11,678 nucleotides of DNA from Candidatus Colwelliibacteriota bacterium (GTDB lineage: Bacteria > Patescibacteriota > Minisyncoccia > UBA6257 > Colwellbacteraceae). Below the pieces are notes generated by a model, which did not search any database, had not been told where the DNA came from, and saw only the letters and a list, made by a program, of their open reading frames with translations. Positions 1 through 7,402 of the stretch are shown in pieces. The translations under genes and the position numbers were made by a program. Location: assembly GCA_023228665.1 (NCBI GenBank), contig JALOAR010000016.1, positions 1 through 11,678 of the forward strand, written 5' to 3'. The stretch's first letter is position 1, and every line of letters starts with the position of its first letter.

Positions 1-429
1 CTTCTTAGGGGAGATACTATTGATACCAGGCTGGAAAAAGGAGAAAAAGCCAGGTGGATGGTTGTTGCCCGCTATTTTGCCAAGGACGATGAGTATGATT
101 GGCGCTTATTCGAACCGCATATTAATCCCGAAGCGTTGCATTGGGAAAATGCAGAAAGAATGCTTGAAAAGCTGCCTATAGATCTTTCTTTTTGGAAAGA
201 TCTTAACTGGGTTGGCGATAATTTTAAGACAAGCTCTGGCGTAGATATTATTGTCAGCTTTAATCTTGTCGATACAGTTATGTCCTTAGTAAAGAGCAAG
301 GAAATGATTAAATATCTTTATCATTACCAGGAAGCTTTATGGAACAAAATATTCTCTGAATATGCCGGAGAAAAAAAGCTGGAGGAAATGATGAAAGGCC
401 ATATTTTAGACGGGTGGTTTGAAATCTAA
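1..429 (+). CDS. Hypothetical protein, 5' end outside window
   Basis: The frame is open from the first base, so this is the C-terminal 142 residues of a gene that starts upstream. The first internal ATG is at 58, but the reading frame before it is continuous and charged, so that is probably not the start. I do not recognise the family. The visible part is soluble-looking and rich in aromatic and acidic residues, with Trp in HWENAE, SFWKDLNW, EALWNK and the terminal DGWFEI, and no signal peptide or membrane segment. It ends in TAA and the aldolase ATG follows with no gap, so the two are almost certainly co-transcribed. That suggests, but does not show, a role in sugar metabolism. The codons for DLSFWKD contain a 9-bp inverted repeat at 180-203. 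Confidence 0.75.
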   Translation, partial: LLRGDTIDTRLEKGEKARWMVVARYFAKDDEYDWRLFEPHINPEALHWENAERMLEKLPIDLSFWKDLNWVGDNFKTSSGVDIIVSFNLVDTVMSLVKSKEMIKYLYHYQEALWNKIFSEYAGEKKLEEMMKGHILDGWFEI

Positions 430-1320
430 ATGAGAATGCCGTTGCTATACAAATTCATAAAAGAAGCCGAAGATAAGCGCGTCGCTATCGGTCATTTTAA
501 TTTTTCTGATATAGCGGGACTGAAAGGAATAATATCTGCTACCCGTTCAGTGTCAGACGAATTTCATTTAAATCTTCCGGTATGTCTTGGCACGTCCGAA
601 GGCGAATCTGGATACCTGGGCGTTCGCGTTGCCTCAAGCGTAGTGCGCGAGTTTAAAAGAGGCGATACGCCGGTATTTTTAAATGGCGATCATATTCATT
701 CTCTGGAAAAACTAAAAGAAATGGTTGAGGCAGGTTATGATTCTGCGGTGTTTGATGTTTCTAAGCTTCCTTTCAGCCAAAATATAGAATTAACCCGAGA
801 AGCTGTTAAGCTCGCCAAATCTATAAATCCCGATTTTCTTATAGAAGGGGAGATTAGTTATGTCGGGGGGTCTTCTAAATTGCTTGAGGATTTTCCTGAA
901 GATGCCCGCATAGTACCGGAATCTCTTACTTCTCCCGAAGATGCTAAAAAATTTGTAGACGAAACAGGCGTTGACCTTATTGCTCCCGCTATAGGAAGCA
1001 TTCACGGAATTTTAAAGCATATGCCTAATCCGCGAATAGACTTTAACCGCATTAAGGCTATTAAAAAAGCGACTCCTGCCCCTATTGTTCTTCATGGAGG
1101 GTCAGGTCTTCGAGATGAAGATTTTGTCCAGGCGATATATGCCGGCGTTTCCATAGTGCATATAAATACGGAAATACGCCTTGCTTGGAGAAGAGGAATT
1201 GAGTCTGCCCTTAAGGCTGATGAAGACGAAGTTGCGCCTTATAAAATATTTCCTAAAGCAGAAGATGCTGTTCGGCAAATAGTCGCCGAAAGATTGAAAT
1301 TATTCAATAAACTGATATAA
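430..1320 (+). CDS. fba: Class II fructose-bisphosphate aldolase family protein
   Basis: A Zn-dependent class II aldolase of 296 residues, normal for the family. It is expected to interconvert fructose 1,6-bisphosphate with glyceraldehyde 3-phosphate and dihydroxyacetone phosphate in the cytoplasm. Motifs in order: NGDHIHS (Asp87 catalytic, His88 metal ligand), GEISYVGG (Glu141), AIGSIHGI (His192 metal ligand), IVLHGGSG (His222 metal ligand, then the phosphate-binding glycine loop) and VHINTEIR near 243-250. The last motif usually reads K-[VIM]-N-[IV]-x-T; here His244 replaces the Lys. The usual GNxHG is GSIHG. Related sugar-bisphosphate aldolases (tagatose or sedoheptulose type) cannot be excluded from sequence alone. 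The ATG directly follows the upstream TAA; a second ATG lies two codons in. There is no Shine-Dalgarno. The last codons overlap the promoter of the next gene. Confidence 0.9.
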   Translation: MRMPLLYKFIKEAEDKRVAIGHFNFSDIAGLKGIISATRSVSDEFHLNLPVCLGTSEGESGYLGVRVASSVVREFKRGDTPVFLNGDHIHSLEKLKEMVEAGYDSAVFDVSKLPFSQNIELTREAVKLAKSINPDFLIEGEISYVGGSSKLLEDFPEDARIVPESLTSPEDAKKFVDETGVDLIAPAIGSIHGILKHMPNPRIDFNRIKAIKKATPAPIVLHGGSGLRDEDFVQAIYAGVSIVHINTEIRLAWRRGIESALKADEDEVAPYKIFPKAEDAVRQIVAERLKLFNKLI

Positions 1321-1321
1321 T
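1294..1321 (+). promoter_or_regulatory. Sigma70-type promoter for L25 gene
   Basis: TTGAAA (1294-1299, 5 of 6 to consensus), a 16-bp spacer, then a perfect TATAAT (1316-1321). It overlaps the end of the aldolase gene. Predicted transcription start is near 1328, giving a leader of about 40 bases before the L25 ATG. Confidence 0.6.
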
Positions 1322-1339
1322 TCAAGCCGAAATTAAAAG

Positions 1340-1351
1340 CCGGTTAACCGG
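1340..1351. promoter_or_regulatory. 12-bp perfect palindrome in the L25 leader
   Basis: CCGGTTAACCGG lies about 12 bases after the predicted transcription start and 15 bases before the ATG. It could be an operator or a short leader hairpin. There is no direct evidence for either. Confidence 0.3.
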
Positions 1352-1366
1352 TAAAAACAAGAAATT

Positions 1367-2011
1367 ATGCCAAATCTTAACGCAGAAATAAGAGAATTAT
1401 CCGCCAAACCGGCAGTTTTACGAGAATCTGGCTTTATTCCAGCCGAAATATACGGCAAGGAAGCTAAAAATATCCATATAAGCCTTCCTATAAAGGAGTT
1501 TTTAAAGGTATTTAAAGAAGCTGGGGAAAATACGATTATCAACCTTAAAGCTGGCGACAATACTCATTCCGTCCTCGTTCATGACTACCAGGTAGATCCT
1601 GTTACTAGGGATTTTTTGTCAGTTGACTTTTTAGAAGTTAAAATGGATGAGAAGATCACTGCTCCTATTCCTCTTTCGTTTATCGGAGAATCTCCGGCCG
1701 TTGAGGAACAAGACGCGGTGCTCATCAAGTCAATGGATGAAATCGAGGTTGAGGCTTTGCCTGCCAATCTTCCGCATGAGATAGAAATAGACATATCTGT
1801 ACTTAAAGAGCTTGATCAAAGCATTTATGTAAGAGATATTTCCGTTTCTGGAGACTATGAAATAGTCACTGATGCCGATAATGTTATCGCTACCGCCTCT
1901 ACTCCCGAAGAAGAGGTTGAAGAAGAAGGACCTACCAGTATCGAGGATATAGTTACCGAAGGAGAAGAAAAAAGAGCGGAAGAAGTTAAGGAAGCAGAGA
2001 CTGAATCTTAG
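1367..2011 (+). CDS. rplY: 50S ribosomal protein L25, Ctc (long) form
   Basis: Ribosomal protein bL25, which binds 5S rRNA in the central protuberance. The N-terminal RNA-binding barrel covers residues 1-90, with RELSAK, ESGFIPAEIYG and the signature block VHDYQVDPVTRDFLSVDFLEV. A second beta domain (about 92-180) makes this the Ctc/TL5 form. It has a family-typical Glu-rich tail at 181-214. Length 214 fits. The ATG at 1367 aligns with the normal family start and has only AT-rich sequence before it, no Shine-Dalgarno. It has its own promoter at 1294-1321 and a palindrome in its leader. It is the only gene here ending in TAG. The transglycosylase gene starts 30 bases later without a clear terminator, so read-through is possible. 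Confidence 0.95.
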   Translation: MPNLNAEIRELSAKPAVLRESGFIPAEIYGKEAKNIHISLPIKEFLKVFKEAGENTIINLKAGDNTHSVLVHDYQVDPVTRDFLSVDFLEVKMDEKITAPIPLSFIGESPAVEEQDAVLIKSMDEIEVEALPANLPHEIEIDISVLKELDQSIYVRDISVSGDYEIVTDADNVIATASTPEEEVEEEGPTSIEDIVTEGEEKRAEEVKEAETES

Positions 2012-2041
2012 GCCGAATAAAAAAGCCCAAACTTTTTATTA

Positions 2042-3541
2042 ATGAAACTAAAACCAAAAGTTTTAGTAGATATATCTTCATTCCGGAAAAAGGATTCTTT
2101 TTCCGGTTTAGGTTCGCGTATAAATCTTTGGCAGCCTTCCGGGAATAAGGTTGCTTCATTTAAGGTTCCCGTAAGATTAGCCCTGCTTTTTGTCGGAGCT
2201 CTTCTTATTCTTTGTTTTAGCTCTGTATTTGCTCCTACTCTAGATCTTAACGCCCAAACTGTAAGCGACCCGGCGGAAAAAGCCGCTTTAGAAGCGGAGC
2301 TTGAGCAGTTAGAGTCGCAAATAGCTGAATATGAAAAAACAGTCCAGAGTTACAAGCAGCAAGGCTCTACTCTTAAAGGTGAAATAGATCGCCTTAATGC
2401 TCAAATAAACAAGCTTAATCTCCAAGTTCGCTCGATAACTATTAATCTTTCCAAACTTAATGATGAGATTATAACCACCTCGGAAAAGATCTCTTCCACT
2501 GAATCCGATATGGAGAAAAAGAAACAAAGAATCTCCTCTGCTGTTAGAGATATAGAAAGAAGCGAAAACCAAAATCTTTTAGAAATATTATTAGCTAATC
2601 CAACGCTGTCTGATTTTTTTGGCAACGTTAATAATATTCTGATCATTCAGAACAATCTTCAAGAAGCTCTCCGCGAACTTGAAGGCTTAAGGGAAGAATA
2701 TTTAGATCAAAAAGAGCAGTTGGGCCTGCAAAAGACGGACACAGAACGCCTTAAGGAATATCAAGAATCGCAAATGAAAACAGTTGCTTCTCTTAAAGAA
2801 AATAAAAATGAGATATTAGAAGTTACTAAAGGCAGGGAAGCTGAATACCAAAAATTGCTTTCTGAAACCAAAAAAACCGCTTCTGAAATCAGAGCAAGAC
2901 TTTATCGTATGGCAGGCGGAGGCGAGATGACTTTTGCTGAAGCTTACGATCTTGCAAAGTTTGCCGAACAGACTACTGGTATCAGAGCAGCCCTTTTGCT
3001 CGCGGTACTTGACCAGGAGTCAGCTCTCGGAAAAAATGTCGGCCAGTGCGATTATCAAACGGCCATGCATCCTAGAAGAGATATTCCTGCTTTTCTCGAA
3101 ATAATAGCCGAACTTGGTATGGAGAGCGATCTTTCCGCAGGAAAGATTAAAGTTTCTTGTCCGATAGTGTCTGACGGCGCTTATGGCGGAGCGATGGGTC
3201 CTTCCCAGTTCATTCCCTCTACTTGGCTAATGTATAAAGACCGAGTTGCTGAAATAACCGGAGTAAGGCCGGCAAATCCCTGGAATAACAGAGACGCTTT
3301 TATTGCTACCGCTCTTTATCTTAAAGACGCTTATAATTCCTCTTCTTGCCAAAGTTATGGCTCGCAAAACAAGCATATTTTGCCGGAACAATATTTAAGA
3401 GAGCGCTGTGCAGCTGCCAGGTACTACGCCGGAGGCAGGTGGTACACTTACCGCTTTGCCTATGGCGAGCCGGTCCTTGACCGCGCTGCCGGCTTTGAAG
3501 CTGATATAGCGGTACTCGAAAGCGGACAGGCCCGCAGATAA
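2042..3541 (+). CDS. Membrane-anchored coiled-coil lytic transglycosylase-like protein
   Basis: A 499-residue envelope protein. A basic N-terminus is followed by one hydrophobic segment (about 43-64, signal anchor or long signal peptide). A long coiled coil (about 76-290) of EnvC/CwlO type comes next, with heptad Leu/Ile and many Glu/Lys. The C-terminal domain is lytic-transglycosylase-like (about 296-475). In it, LAVLDQESALG supplies the likely catalytic Glu326 and GAMGPSQFIPSTW (383-395) is the MltB-type substrate motif, followed by DAFIATALYL. Cys336, 373, 436 and 456 could form disulfides, which suits an exported domain. The expected role is cleaving peptidoglycan strands during growth, division or assembly of a surface machine; the coiled coil may hold a regulator. 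Start ATG 2042 has no Shine-Dalgarno. A strong terminator follows. Confidence 0.85.
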   Translation: MKLKPKVLVDISSFRKKDSFSGLGSRINLWQPSGNKVASFKVPVRLALLFVGALLILCFSSVFAPTLDLNAQTVSDPAEKAALEAELEQLESQIAEYEKTVQSYKQQGSTLKGEIDRLNAQINKLNLQVRSITINLSKLNDEIITTSEKISSTESDMEKKKQRISSAVRDIERSENQNLLEILLANPTLSDFFGNVNNILIIQNNLQEALRELEGLREEYLDQKEQLGLQKTDTERLKEYQESQMKTVASLKENKNEILEVTKGREAEYQKLLSETKKTASEIRARLYRMAGGGEMTFAEAYDLAKFAEQTTGIRAALLLAVLDQESALGKNVGQCDYQTAMHPRRDIPAFLEIIAELGMESDLSAGKIKVSCPIVSDGAYGGAMGPSQFIPSTWLMYKDRVAEITGVRPANPWNNRDAFIATALYLKDAYNSSSCQSYGSQNKHILPEQYLRERCAAARYYAGGRWYTYRFAYGEPVLDRAAGFEADIAVLESGQARR

Positions 3542-3552
3542 TTTATATTTTT

Positions 3553-3580
3553 AAAACCCCGAATATGATCCGGGGTTTTT
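3553..3580 (+). terminator. Rho-independent terminator
   Basis: A 9-bp perfect stem, AAAACCCCG (3553-3561) with CGGGGTTTT (3571-3579), a 9-base loop and a T run. It lies 12 bases after the transglycosylase stop codon and closes that transcript. Confidence 0.85.
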
Positions 3581-3581
3581 G

Positions 3582-3618
3582 TTATCCACACAAGCGAATT
3601 ATTTATATAAGCTACAAT
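3582..3618 (+). promoter_or_regulatory. Weak promoter region with a DnaA-box-like 9-mer
   Basis: Just after the terminator, the AT-rich stretch has -10-like TATAAG (3606-3611) and TACAAT (3613-3618) but no good -35. TTATCCACA at 3582-3590 exactly matches the E. coli DnaA box. It probably drives the next two genes. Confidence 0.3.
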
Positions 3619-3671
3619 AAATAAAGAAAGCCTTTTAAATTAGTTTGTCTCGCAAAAAAATAAAAGCCATT

Positions 3672-4199
3672 ATGGCGCTTAAAAGAAACCCGAAAAAAAG
3701 AAAAAGGAATAAAAACATTATCATTGTATCTGCGTTAATATTGCTAATTGCTGCGGTTGGTTTTTCATACTATTTTATTTTCGCTGGAAACAGGCTCGAA
3801 AGGCAAAAGCTTAATCTAACTGTTAAGACAATGTCTTTTTATAATAAGCTTGTCCAGCAAATAAATACTAATAAAAATTGGGCGGGTTTTATAGATGAAT
3901 TTGCTACAGGCGACGCCAAAGAAGATTTATCTCGCGATGCAGTATTGCTTTTAGATAGCGCTAATCAAGGCGGGCAATATATTGTCAGGTTTGCATCCCC
4001 TTTAGACGTATCAATATATAATTTCAGCAAGGATAAGGCAGAAGTTTTAGTGGACTTTGAACTTGGAGAAAGGATAGTCGGCGATCCGGAAAAAATATCA
4101 ATGATAAAGAAATTTATAACTTTTGAAAAAATTGATTCCGAATGGAAAATATCAGAAATAATGGATAGGTCAGATAATTTTGATAAAGCTGTCAAATAA
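3672..4199 (+). CDS. Single-pass membrane protein of unknown function
   Basis: A 175-residue protein from ATG 3672. An in-frame TTG at 3645 would add nine basic residues. Neither start has a Shine-Dalgarno, so I chose the ATG. The N-terminus is very basic (KRNPKKRKRNKN), then one membrane helix covers about 15-37. By the positive-inside rule the C-terminal 135 residues lie outside. That part has a helix followed by alternating strands (YIVRFASPLDVSIYNF, AEVLVDFELGE, FITFEKIDSEWKISEI), reminiscent of small NTF2-like or DUF4878-like exported domains; this resemblance is only suggestive. No Cys is present. The stop is one base before the ATG of the next exported protein, so the two form an operon, probably with a shared envelope role. 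Confidence 0.75.
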   Translation: MALKRNPKKRKRNKNIIIVSALILLIAAVGFSYYFIFAGNRLERQKLNLTVKTMSFYNKLVQQINTNKNWAGFIDEFATGDAKEDLSRDAVLLLDSANQGGQYIVRFASPLDVSIYNFSKDKAEVLVDFELGERIVGDPEKISMIKKFITFEKIDSEWKISEIMDRSDNFDKAVK

Positions 4200-4200
4200 A

Positions 4201-5196
4201 ATGAGCTTCAAAAAATTCTTTATAATAACTTTTATTGCAGTTTCCTTTATTGCTATGCCGGCAACCGCTTTTGCCGACTATACTGATTACATCCCGGGAG
4301 TAGGAGTAATAAAAGTAAAATGGGGAGGAACAGATTCTAACGGTAATCCGATATTCAATATCGAAGACTCAAAAGGAAATTCAATAGCCTCTAATATAAG
4401 CGGTGAAATAAATAAAGACGGCCGGGGCGTACCTAGCTCATCGGCGCTCGCTGATATCAGCGAGCGCCGTATAAATGAAATACAGCCTCCATCTAATCGT
4501 CAAATAGGCGCTTCGGTACTTGATTCTTCTGAAAGGAGAGATATTCAATTCAGGGAAGCGCACCCTGAAGTTTCTGCCAATCAGCTGCTTATAGGTTATC
4601 CGTCTAATACCGGCAAGCCGATCCTTGCGCCGGATAACAACACAACTGCCCGCGAAGCGACAACAATCGCTTTAAGGACTGCTGGCGTAGCTCAAGGAAA
4701 TGATGCTTGGGATATGACTGCTGGCTTAGATGACTCCGGCGATTTAGACGCTGGCACTGTAAATGCTATTCTCGACCAATATAATACGGGCTTGCGCGTG
4801 GTTGATGAAAATGGAGACGGAATAATTCAAAGAGGAGAAGTGTTTAATAGCATTCCGGCAAATCCTTCTCGATCAGAAGTTCCCGCTCCTAAACCGCAAC
4901 CCTCGGATCCGACTCCTTCTAATCCTTCAGCCATTACTCCTTCTTGTTCTTTTTCTTCGTTAAGAAAAAATATCTTAGTCAACCAAGGCACATCTCTTGT
5001 ATGGAGCTGCTCCAATGCGAATTCATGCTTTATTGATCAAGGAATTGGCAATGTTCCGACTTTCGGAGAAAAAGAAATCCTTCCGGAAATTACCACTACG
5101 TATACTCTTACTTGCCAAAACAGCGAAGCGACAAGGTCTTATAGCACTGTAGTTAATGTTTTTGAGGTCTCTATAGAAGAAATAAGCCCGCTTTAA
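4201..5196 (+). CDS. Secreted protein with EF-hand loop and Ig-like C-terminal domain
   Basis: A 331-residue exported protein. The Sec signal peptide is residues 1-25, cleaved after AFA and before DYTDY. The middle region is unrecognised up to about 170. A possible degenerate calcium loop (DDSGDLDAG, 177-185) precedes a canonical 12-residue EF-hand loop DENGDGIIQRGE (Asp202 to Glu213), an arrangement resembling dockerin repeats. A Pro/Ser-rich linker covers about 220-247. The last domain (about 249-322) has Cys249, 270, 276 and 305 and the strand pattern LVWSC...TTTYTLTC, typical of Ig-like domains in Patescibacteria surface proteins. The ATG at 4201 puts the signal peptide at the very start; an in-frame TTG at 4180 would overlap the previous gene and is unlikely. 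There is no Shine-Dalgarno. It contains a 28-bp perfect palindrome. Confidence 0.8.
   Translation: MSFKKFFIITFIAVSFIAMPATAFADYTDYIPGVGVIKVKWGGTDSNGNPIFNIEDSKGNSIASNISGEINKDGRGVPSSSALADISERRINEIQPPSNRQIGASVLDSSERRDIQFREAHPEVSANQLLIGYPSNTGKPILAPDNNTTAREATTIALRTAGVAQGNDAWDMTAGLDDSGDLDAGTVNAILDQYNTGLRVVDENGDGIIQRGEVFNSIPANPSRSEVPAPKPQPSDPTPSNPSAITPSCSFSSLRKNILVNQGTSLVWSCSNANSCFIDQGIGNVPTFGEKEILPEITTTYTLTCQNSEATRSYSTVVNVFEVSIEEISPL
4442..4469. repeat. 28-bp perfect palindrome inside a coding region
   Basis: The half-site CGGCGCTCGCTGAT is followed with no gap by its exact reverse complement. It is GC-rich in an AT-rich gene and codes for SALADISERR without breaking the frame. In RNA it would fold as a very stable hairpin; in DNA it could form a cruciform. 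Confidence 0.9.
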
Positions 5197-5208
5197 AACA
5201 AAAAAAAT

Positions 5209-5236
5209 AAAAACTTTATTTGGCACGAAGTTTTTT
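5209..5236 (+). terminator. Weak candidate terminator
   Basis: AAAAACTT (5209-5216) pairs with AAGTTTTT (5228-5235), with an 11-base loop and T-rich 3' arm, just after the secreted-protein stop. The stem has a single GC pair, so it may not be efficient. Confidence 0.3.
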
Positions 5237-5253
5237 GTATCTGTCTCATAGGT

Positions 5254-5259
5254 TATTAT
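5254..5259 (+). promoter_or_regulatory. Possible -10 element, leaderless geometry
   Basis: TATTAT (5 of 6 to TATAAT) ends 7 bases before the pilin ATG at 5267, which would put the transcription start at or next to the start codon. No good -35 lies 16-18 bases upstream. An alternative is TTGGCA (5220-5225) with TCTCAT (5244-5249). Confidence 0.3.
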
Positions 5260-5266
5260 TTAACTG

Positions 5267-6586
5267 ATGTCCGCTGATATTAAACTAAAAAGAATTGCGT
5301 CACTTGCCCGCCAAAATTTTGTTAAACAAAACTTAGGTGGGTTTACTCTCAATGAGCTTCTTATTGTTATCGCTATTCTTGCGGTAATGGCAGGGGCGGT
5401 TGTGCTTGTCGTTAACCCCGGAGAACTGCTTGCTCAAGCGAGGGATTCAACAAGGGTTGGGGAATTGAATAGCCTTTCTTCCGCAATATCTCTTTATTCC
5501 AACTCGATAGTCGGGGGGTACAAAGGCGAGGATAATACTGTCTATATTTCCATTCCTGATACTTCTTCGACCTGCGCTAATTTAACTGATCTCCCCAGTC
5601 TCCCAGCCGGATGGTCTTATAATTGCGTTACTGAGGAAAACCTGCAAAACCCGGACGGAACAGGTTGGCTGCCTATTAATCTTAACGCTATGCCGGGAGG
5701 CTCTCCTTTTGAACAGGTACCGATAGATCCCAAAAACGAAGAAGCATTAACTACTTACTACGCGTATGTCTATGACAGCACGACAGGAAACTTTGCCTTA
5801 ACCGCGCTCCTAGAGTCTGAAAAACAGGGCGTTGAGGCATATGAAGATGGAGGCAATGATCCCAGTAGGTTTGAGATTGGGAAAGGATTGTCCGTTTGGT
5901 CTGAGGCAACAGGAGTTGTGGGGTATTGGAAGCTGGATGAGGGAGAAGGAACTACTACTTCAGATTATTCAACTTACGGCAATGATGGTGTAATAAACGG
6001 GGCTTGGGCTGAAAACGGAAAAATTAATAAAGCTTTAGAATTTAATGGAAGCAGTAGCAATAATATAACAATCTCAAACGATACATCGCTTAATTTTGGT
6101 TCGGAAAGCTTTACAGTTATGGGTTGGGGTTTTTATAGAGATTACACTTATCCTCGATCAAGCTTTATGTTTAAAAAATCTATTCAATGCTATGCGACGG
6201 GAGTTTCAAATGCAGGTTTTGATATTGGTCATGGATACAAATCTACGGGAGCAGATATTTGCATTAGAGATATTAATAACGCCTATATTAGGACAACTCT
6301 TAACTTTAATTCAGGACAAAGACCTCCAGACCTTGAAGATGAATGGGCTCACTATGCTTTCGTGTTTAATAGAGAAGAGAGTAGAGTAATTGCTTATATT
6401 AATGGAGTTAGGCAATCAGATGAAGTTGATATTTCGGTTCTAACAGGAAGCATTAATAGTTCAGCTGGTATGACGATTGGAACTATGTATGGATGGCAAA
6501 CGGACGGATTTATGGATGAGTTGCAGGCGTATAGTAGGGCTCTAACAGACAGCGAAATACGAGCTATTTACAACGCCACCAAATAA
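5267..6586 (+). CDS. Type IV prepilin with C-terminal LamG/concanavalin-like domain
   Basis: A 439-residue fusion. A 25-residue basic leader ends in GG, then the class III signal FTLNELLIVIAILAV (prepilin peptidase cut between Gly25 and Phe26, with conserved Glu at mature position 5). Position 4 is Asn where Val is usual. The hydrophobic helix runs on to VVNPGELLAQARDS. A pilin head (about 80-205) has Cys103 and Cys120, probably disulfide-bonded, and the block LPAGWSYNCVTEENLQN, shared with the paralog at 7466. From about 217 a LamG-like beta-sandwich begins (VVGYWKLDEGEGTT...YGNDGVI...ALEFNGS) and ends with FMDELQAYSRALTDSEI, typical for that fold. Such domains often bind glycans or other surface ligands. 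It is likely a pilus or pseudopilus subunit carrying an adhesin head. A bidirectional terminator follows. Confidence 0.9.
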   Translation: MSADIKLKRIASLARQNFVKQNLGGFTLNELLIVIAILAVMAGAVVLVVNPGELLAQARDSTRVGELNSLSSAISLYSNSIVGGYKGEDNTVYISIPDTSSTCANLTDLPSLPAGWSYNCVTEENLQNPDGTGWLPINLNAMPGGSPFEQVPIDPKNEEALTTYYAYVYDSTTGNFALTALLESEKQGVEAYEDGGNDPSRFEIGKGLSVWSEATGVVGYWKLDEGEGTTTSDYSTYGNDGVINGAWAENGKINKALEFNGSSSNNITISNDTSLNFGSESFTVMGWGFYRDYTYPRSSFMFKKSIQCYATGVSNAGFDIGHGYKSTGADICIRDINNAYIRTTLNFNSGQRPPDLEDEWAHYAFVFNREESRVIAYINGVRQSDEVDISVLTGSINSSAGMTIGTMYGWQTDGFMDELQAYSRALTDSEIRAIYNATK

Positions 6587-6610
6587 AAAACCGCCTTTCG
6601 GCGGTTTTTT
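6585..6610. terminator. Bidirectional intrinsic terminator
   Basis: An 11-bp stem AAAAAACCGCC / GGCGGTTTTTT with loop TTTC lies between the convergent pilin and prfA genes. It overlaps the pilin TAA and works symmetrically for both strands. Confidence 0.9.
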
Positions 6611-6612
6611 AT

Positions 6613-7350
6613 TTATTTCTTCTCTAGTTTTTGAAAGGCTTTTACTATCGGCCCCATTTCTCCTTCGAGTATTTTTTCGATATTGTGCCACTTTTTTCCT
6701 ATGCGATGATCAGTAATACGGTCATTTGGGAAGTTGTAAGTTCTTATCTTCTCGGCTCTTTCGGCACCGCCTATCTGATCTCTGCGGAGCTTACCCATTT
6801 TCACTTGTTCTTCTTCAATCTGTCTTTCGTACAACTTAGAACGAATAATTTCCATAGCTGCTTCTTTGTTTGCCAATTGGCTCCTGCCGGCCTGGCTTGA
6901 AACTACTATGCCGCTCGGCTTGTGTAATATTCGAACAGCGGTTTCAACCTTGTTTACATTCTGCCCGCCGGGCCCGGAGGAGCGGAAAGTGCTCACTTCT
7001 AAATCGGAAGGACTAATATTAACTTCCTTTGCTTCTACCACCGGCATTATCGCTACTGAAGCGGTGGAGGTGTGTATTCTTCCAGCTCTTTCAGTAGATG
7101 GCACTCTTTGTACTCTATGTACTCCGGACTCTTGTTTTAACAGATTGTATATATCGTTGCCTTTAGGGTCGGTTATTTGGGCGATAAATGTTTTTACGCC
7201 TCCAGCGCTGCTTACGCTTGAATCAAGCGCAGAAAACTTCCAACCCTTAGATTCGGCAAAACGCTGATACATTCGGACTAGATCGGAAGCAAATATTGAA
7301 GCTTCGTCTCCGCCTGTCCCTGCTCTAACTTCTAAGATTATTTTATTCAT
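6613..7350 (-). CDS. prfA: Peptide chain release factor 1, lacking N-terminal domain
   Basis: A class I release factor that ends translation at UAA and UAG. The 245 residues start at the conserved LEVRAGTGGDEA block, which in E. coli RF1 (360 residues) lies about 110 residues in, so domain 1 is missing. An in-frame TAA stands two codons upstream of the ATG, so there is no hidden N-terminus. The decoding motif in RVPSTERAGRIHTS is P-S-T (84-86), the RF1-type PxT rather than RF2 SPF. The catalytic loop SSGPGGQNVNKVE has GGQ at 128-130. The family block RTYNFPNDRITDHRIG is present. The decoding and catalytic parts look intact, so it is probably functional, and such short forms may be normal in this lineage. 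No Shine-Dalgarno precedes the start. Ten of eleven gene ends here use TAA and one TAG, which this factor reads. Confidence 0.93.
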   Translation of the reverse strand: MNKIILEVRAGTGGDEASIFASDLVRMYQRFAESKGWKFSALDSSVSSAGGVKTFIAQITDPKGNDIYNLLKQESGVHRVQRVPSTERAGRIHTSTASVAIMPVVEAKEVNISPSDLEVSTFRSSGPGGQNVNKVETAVRILHKPSGIVVSSQAGRSQLANKEAAMEIIRSKLYERQIEEEQVKMGKLRRDQIGGAERAEKIRTYNFPNDRITDHRIGKKWHNIEKILEGEMGPIVKAFQKLEKK

Positions 7351-7402
7351 AACTTATAATGGTCAAAATAAAACAAAATCAGGGTTTTATCAAATTAAAT
7401 AT

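Noticed and set aside
2012..2041. Terminator between L25 and the transglycosylase
   Set aside because: Only a 3-bp GGC/GCC pairing is available before the T-rich stretch.
3582..3590. Replication origin, from the DnaA-box 9-mer and nearby AT-rich DNA
   Set aside because: There is a single exact box, no cluster, and no dnaA, dnaN or rpmH nearby. TTATCCCCA at 11401 is only a near match.
6096..6389. Second reading frame inside the first pilin gene
   Set aside because: It is a shadow of the LamG-coding frame and has no independent features.
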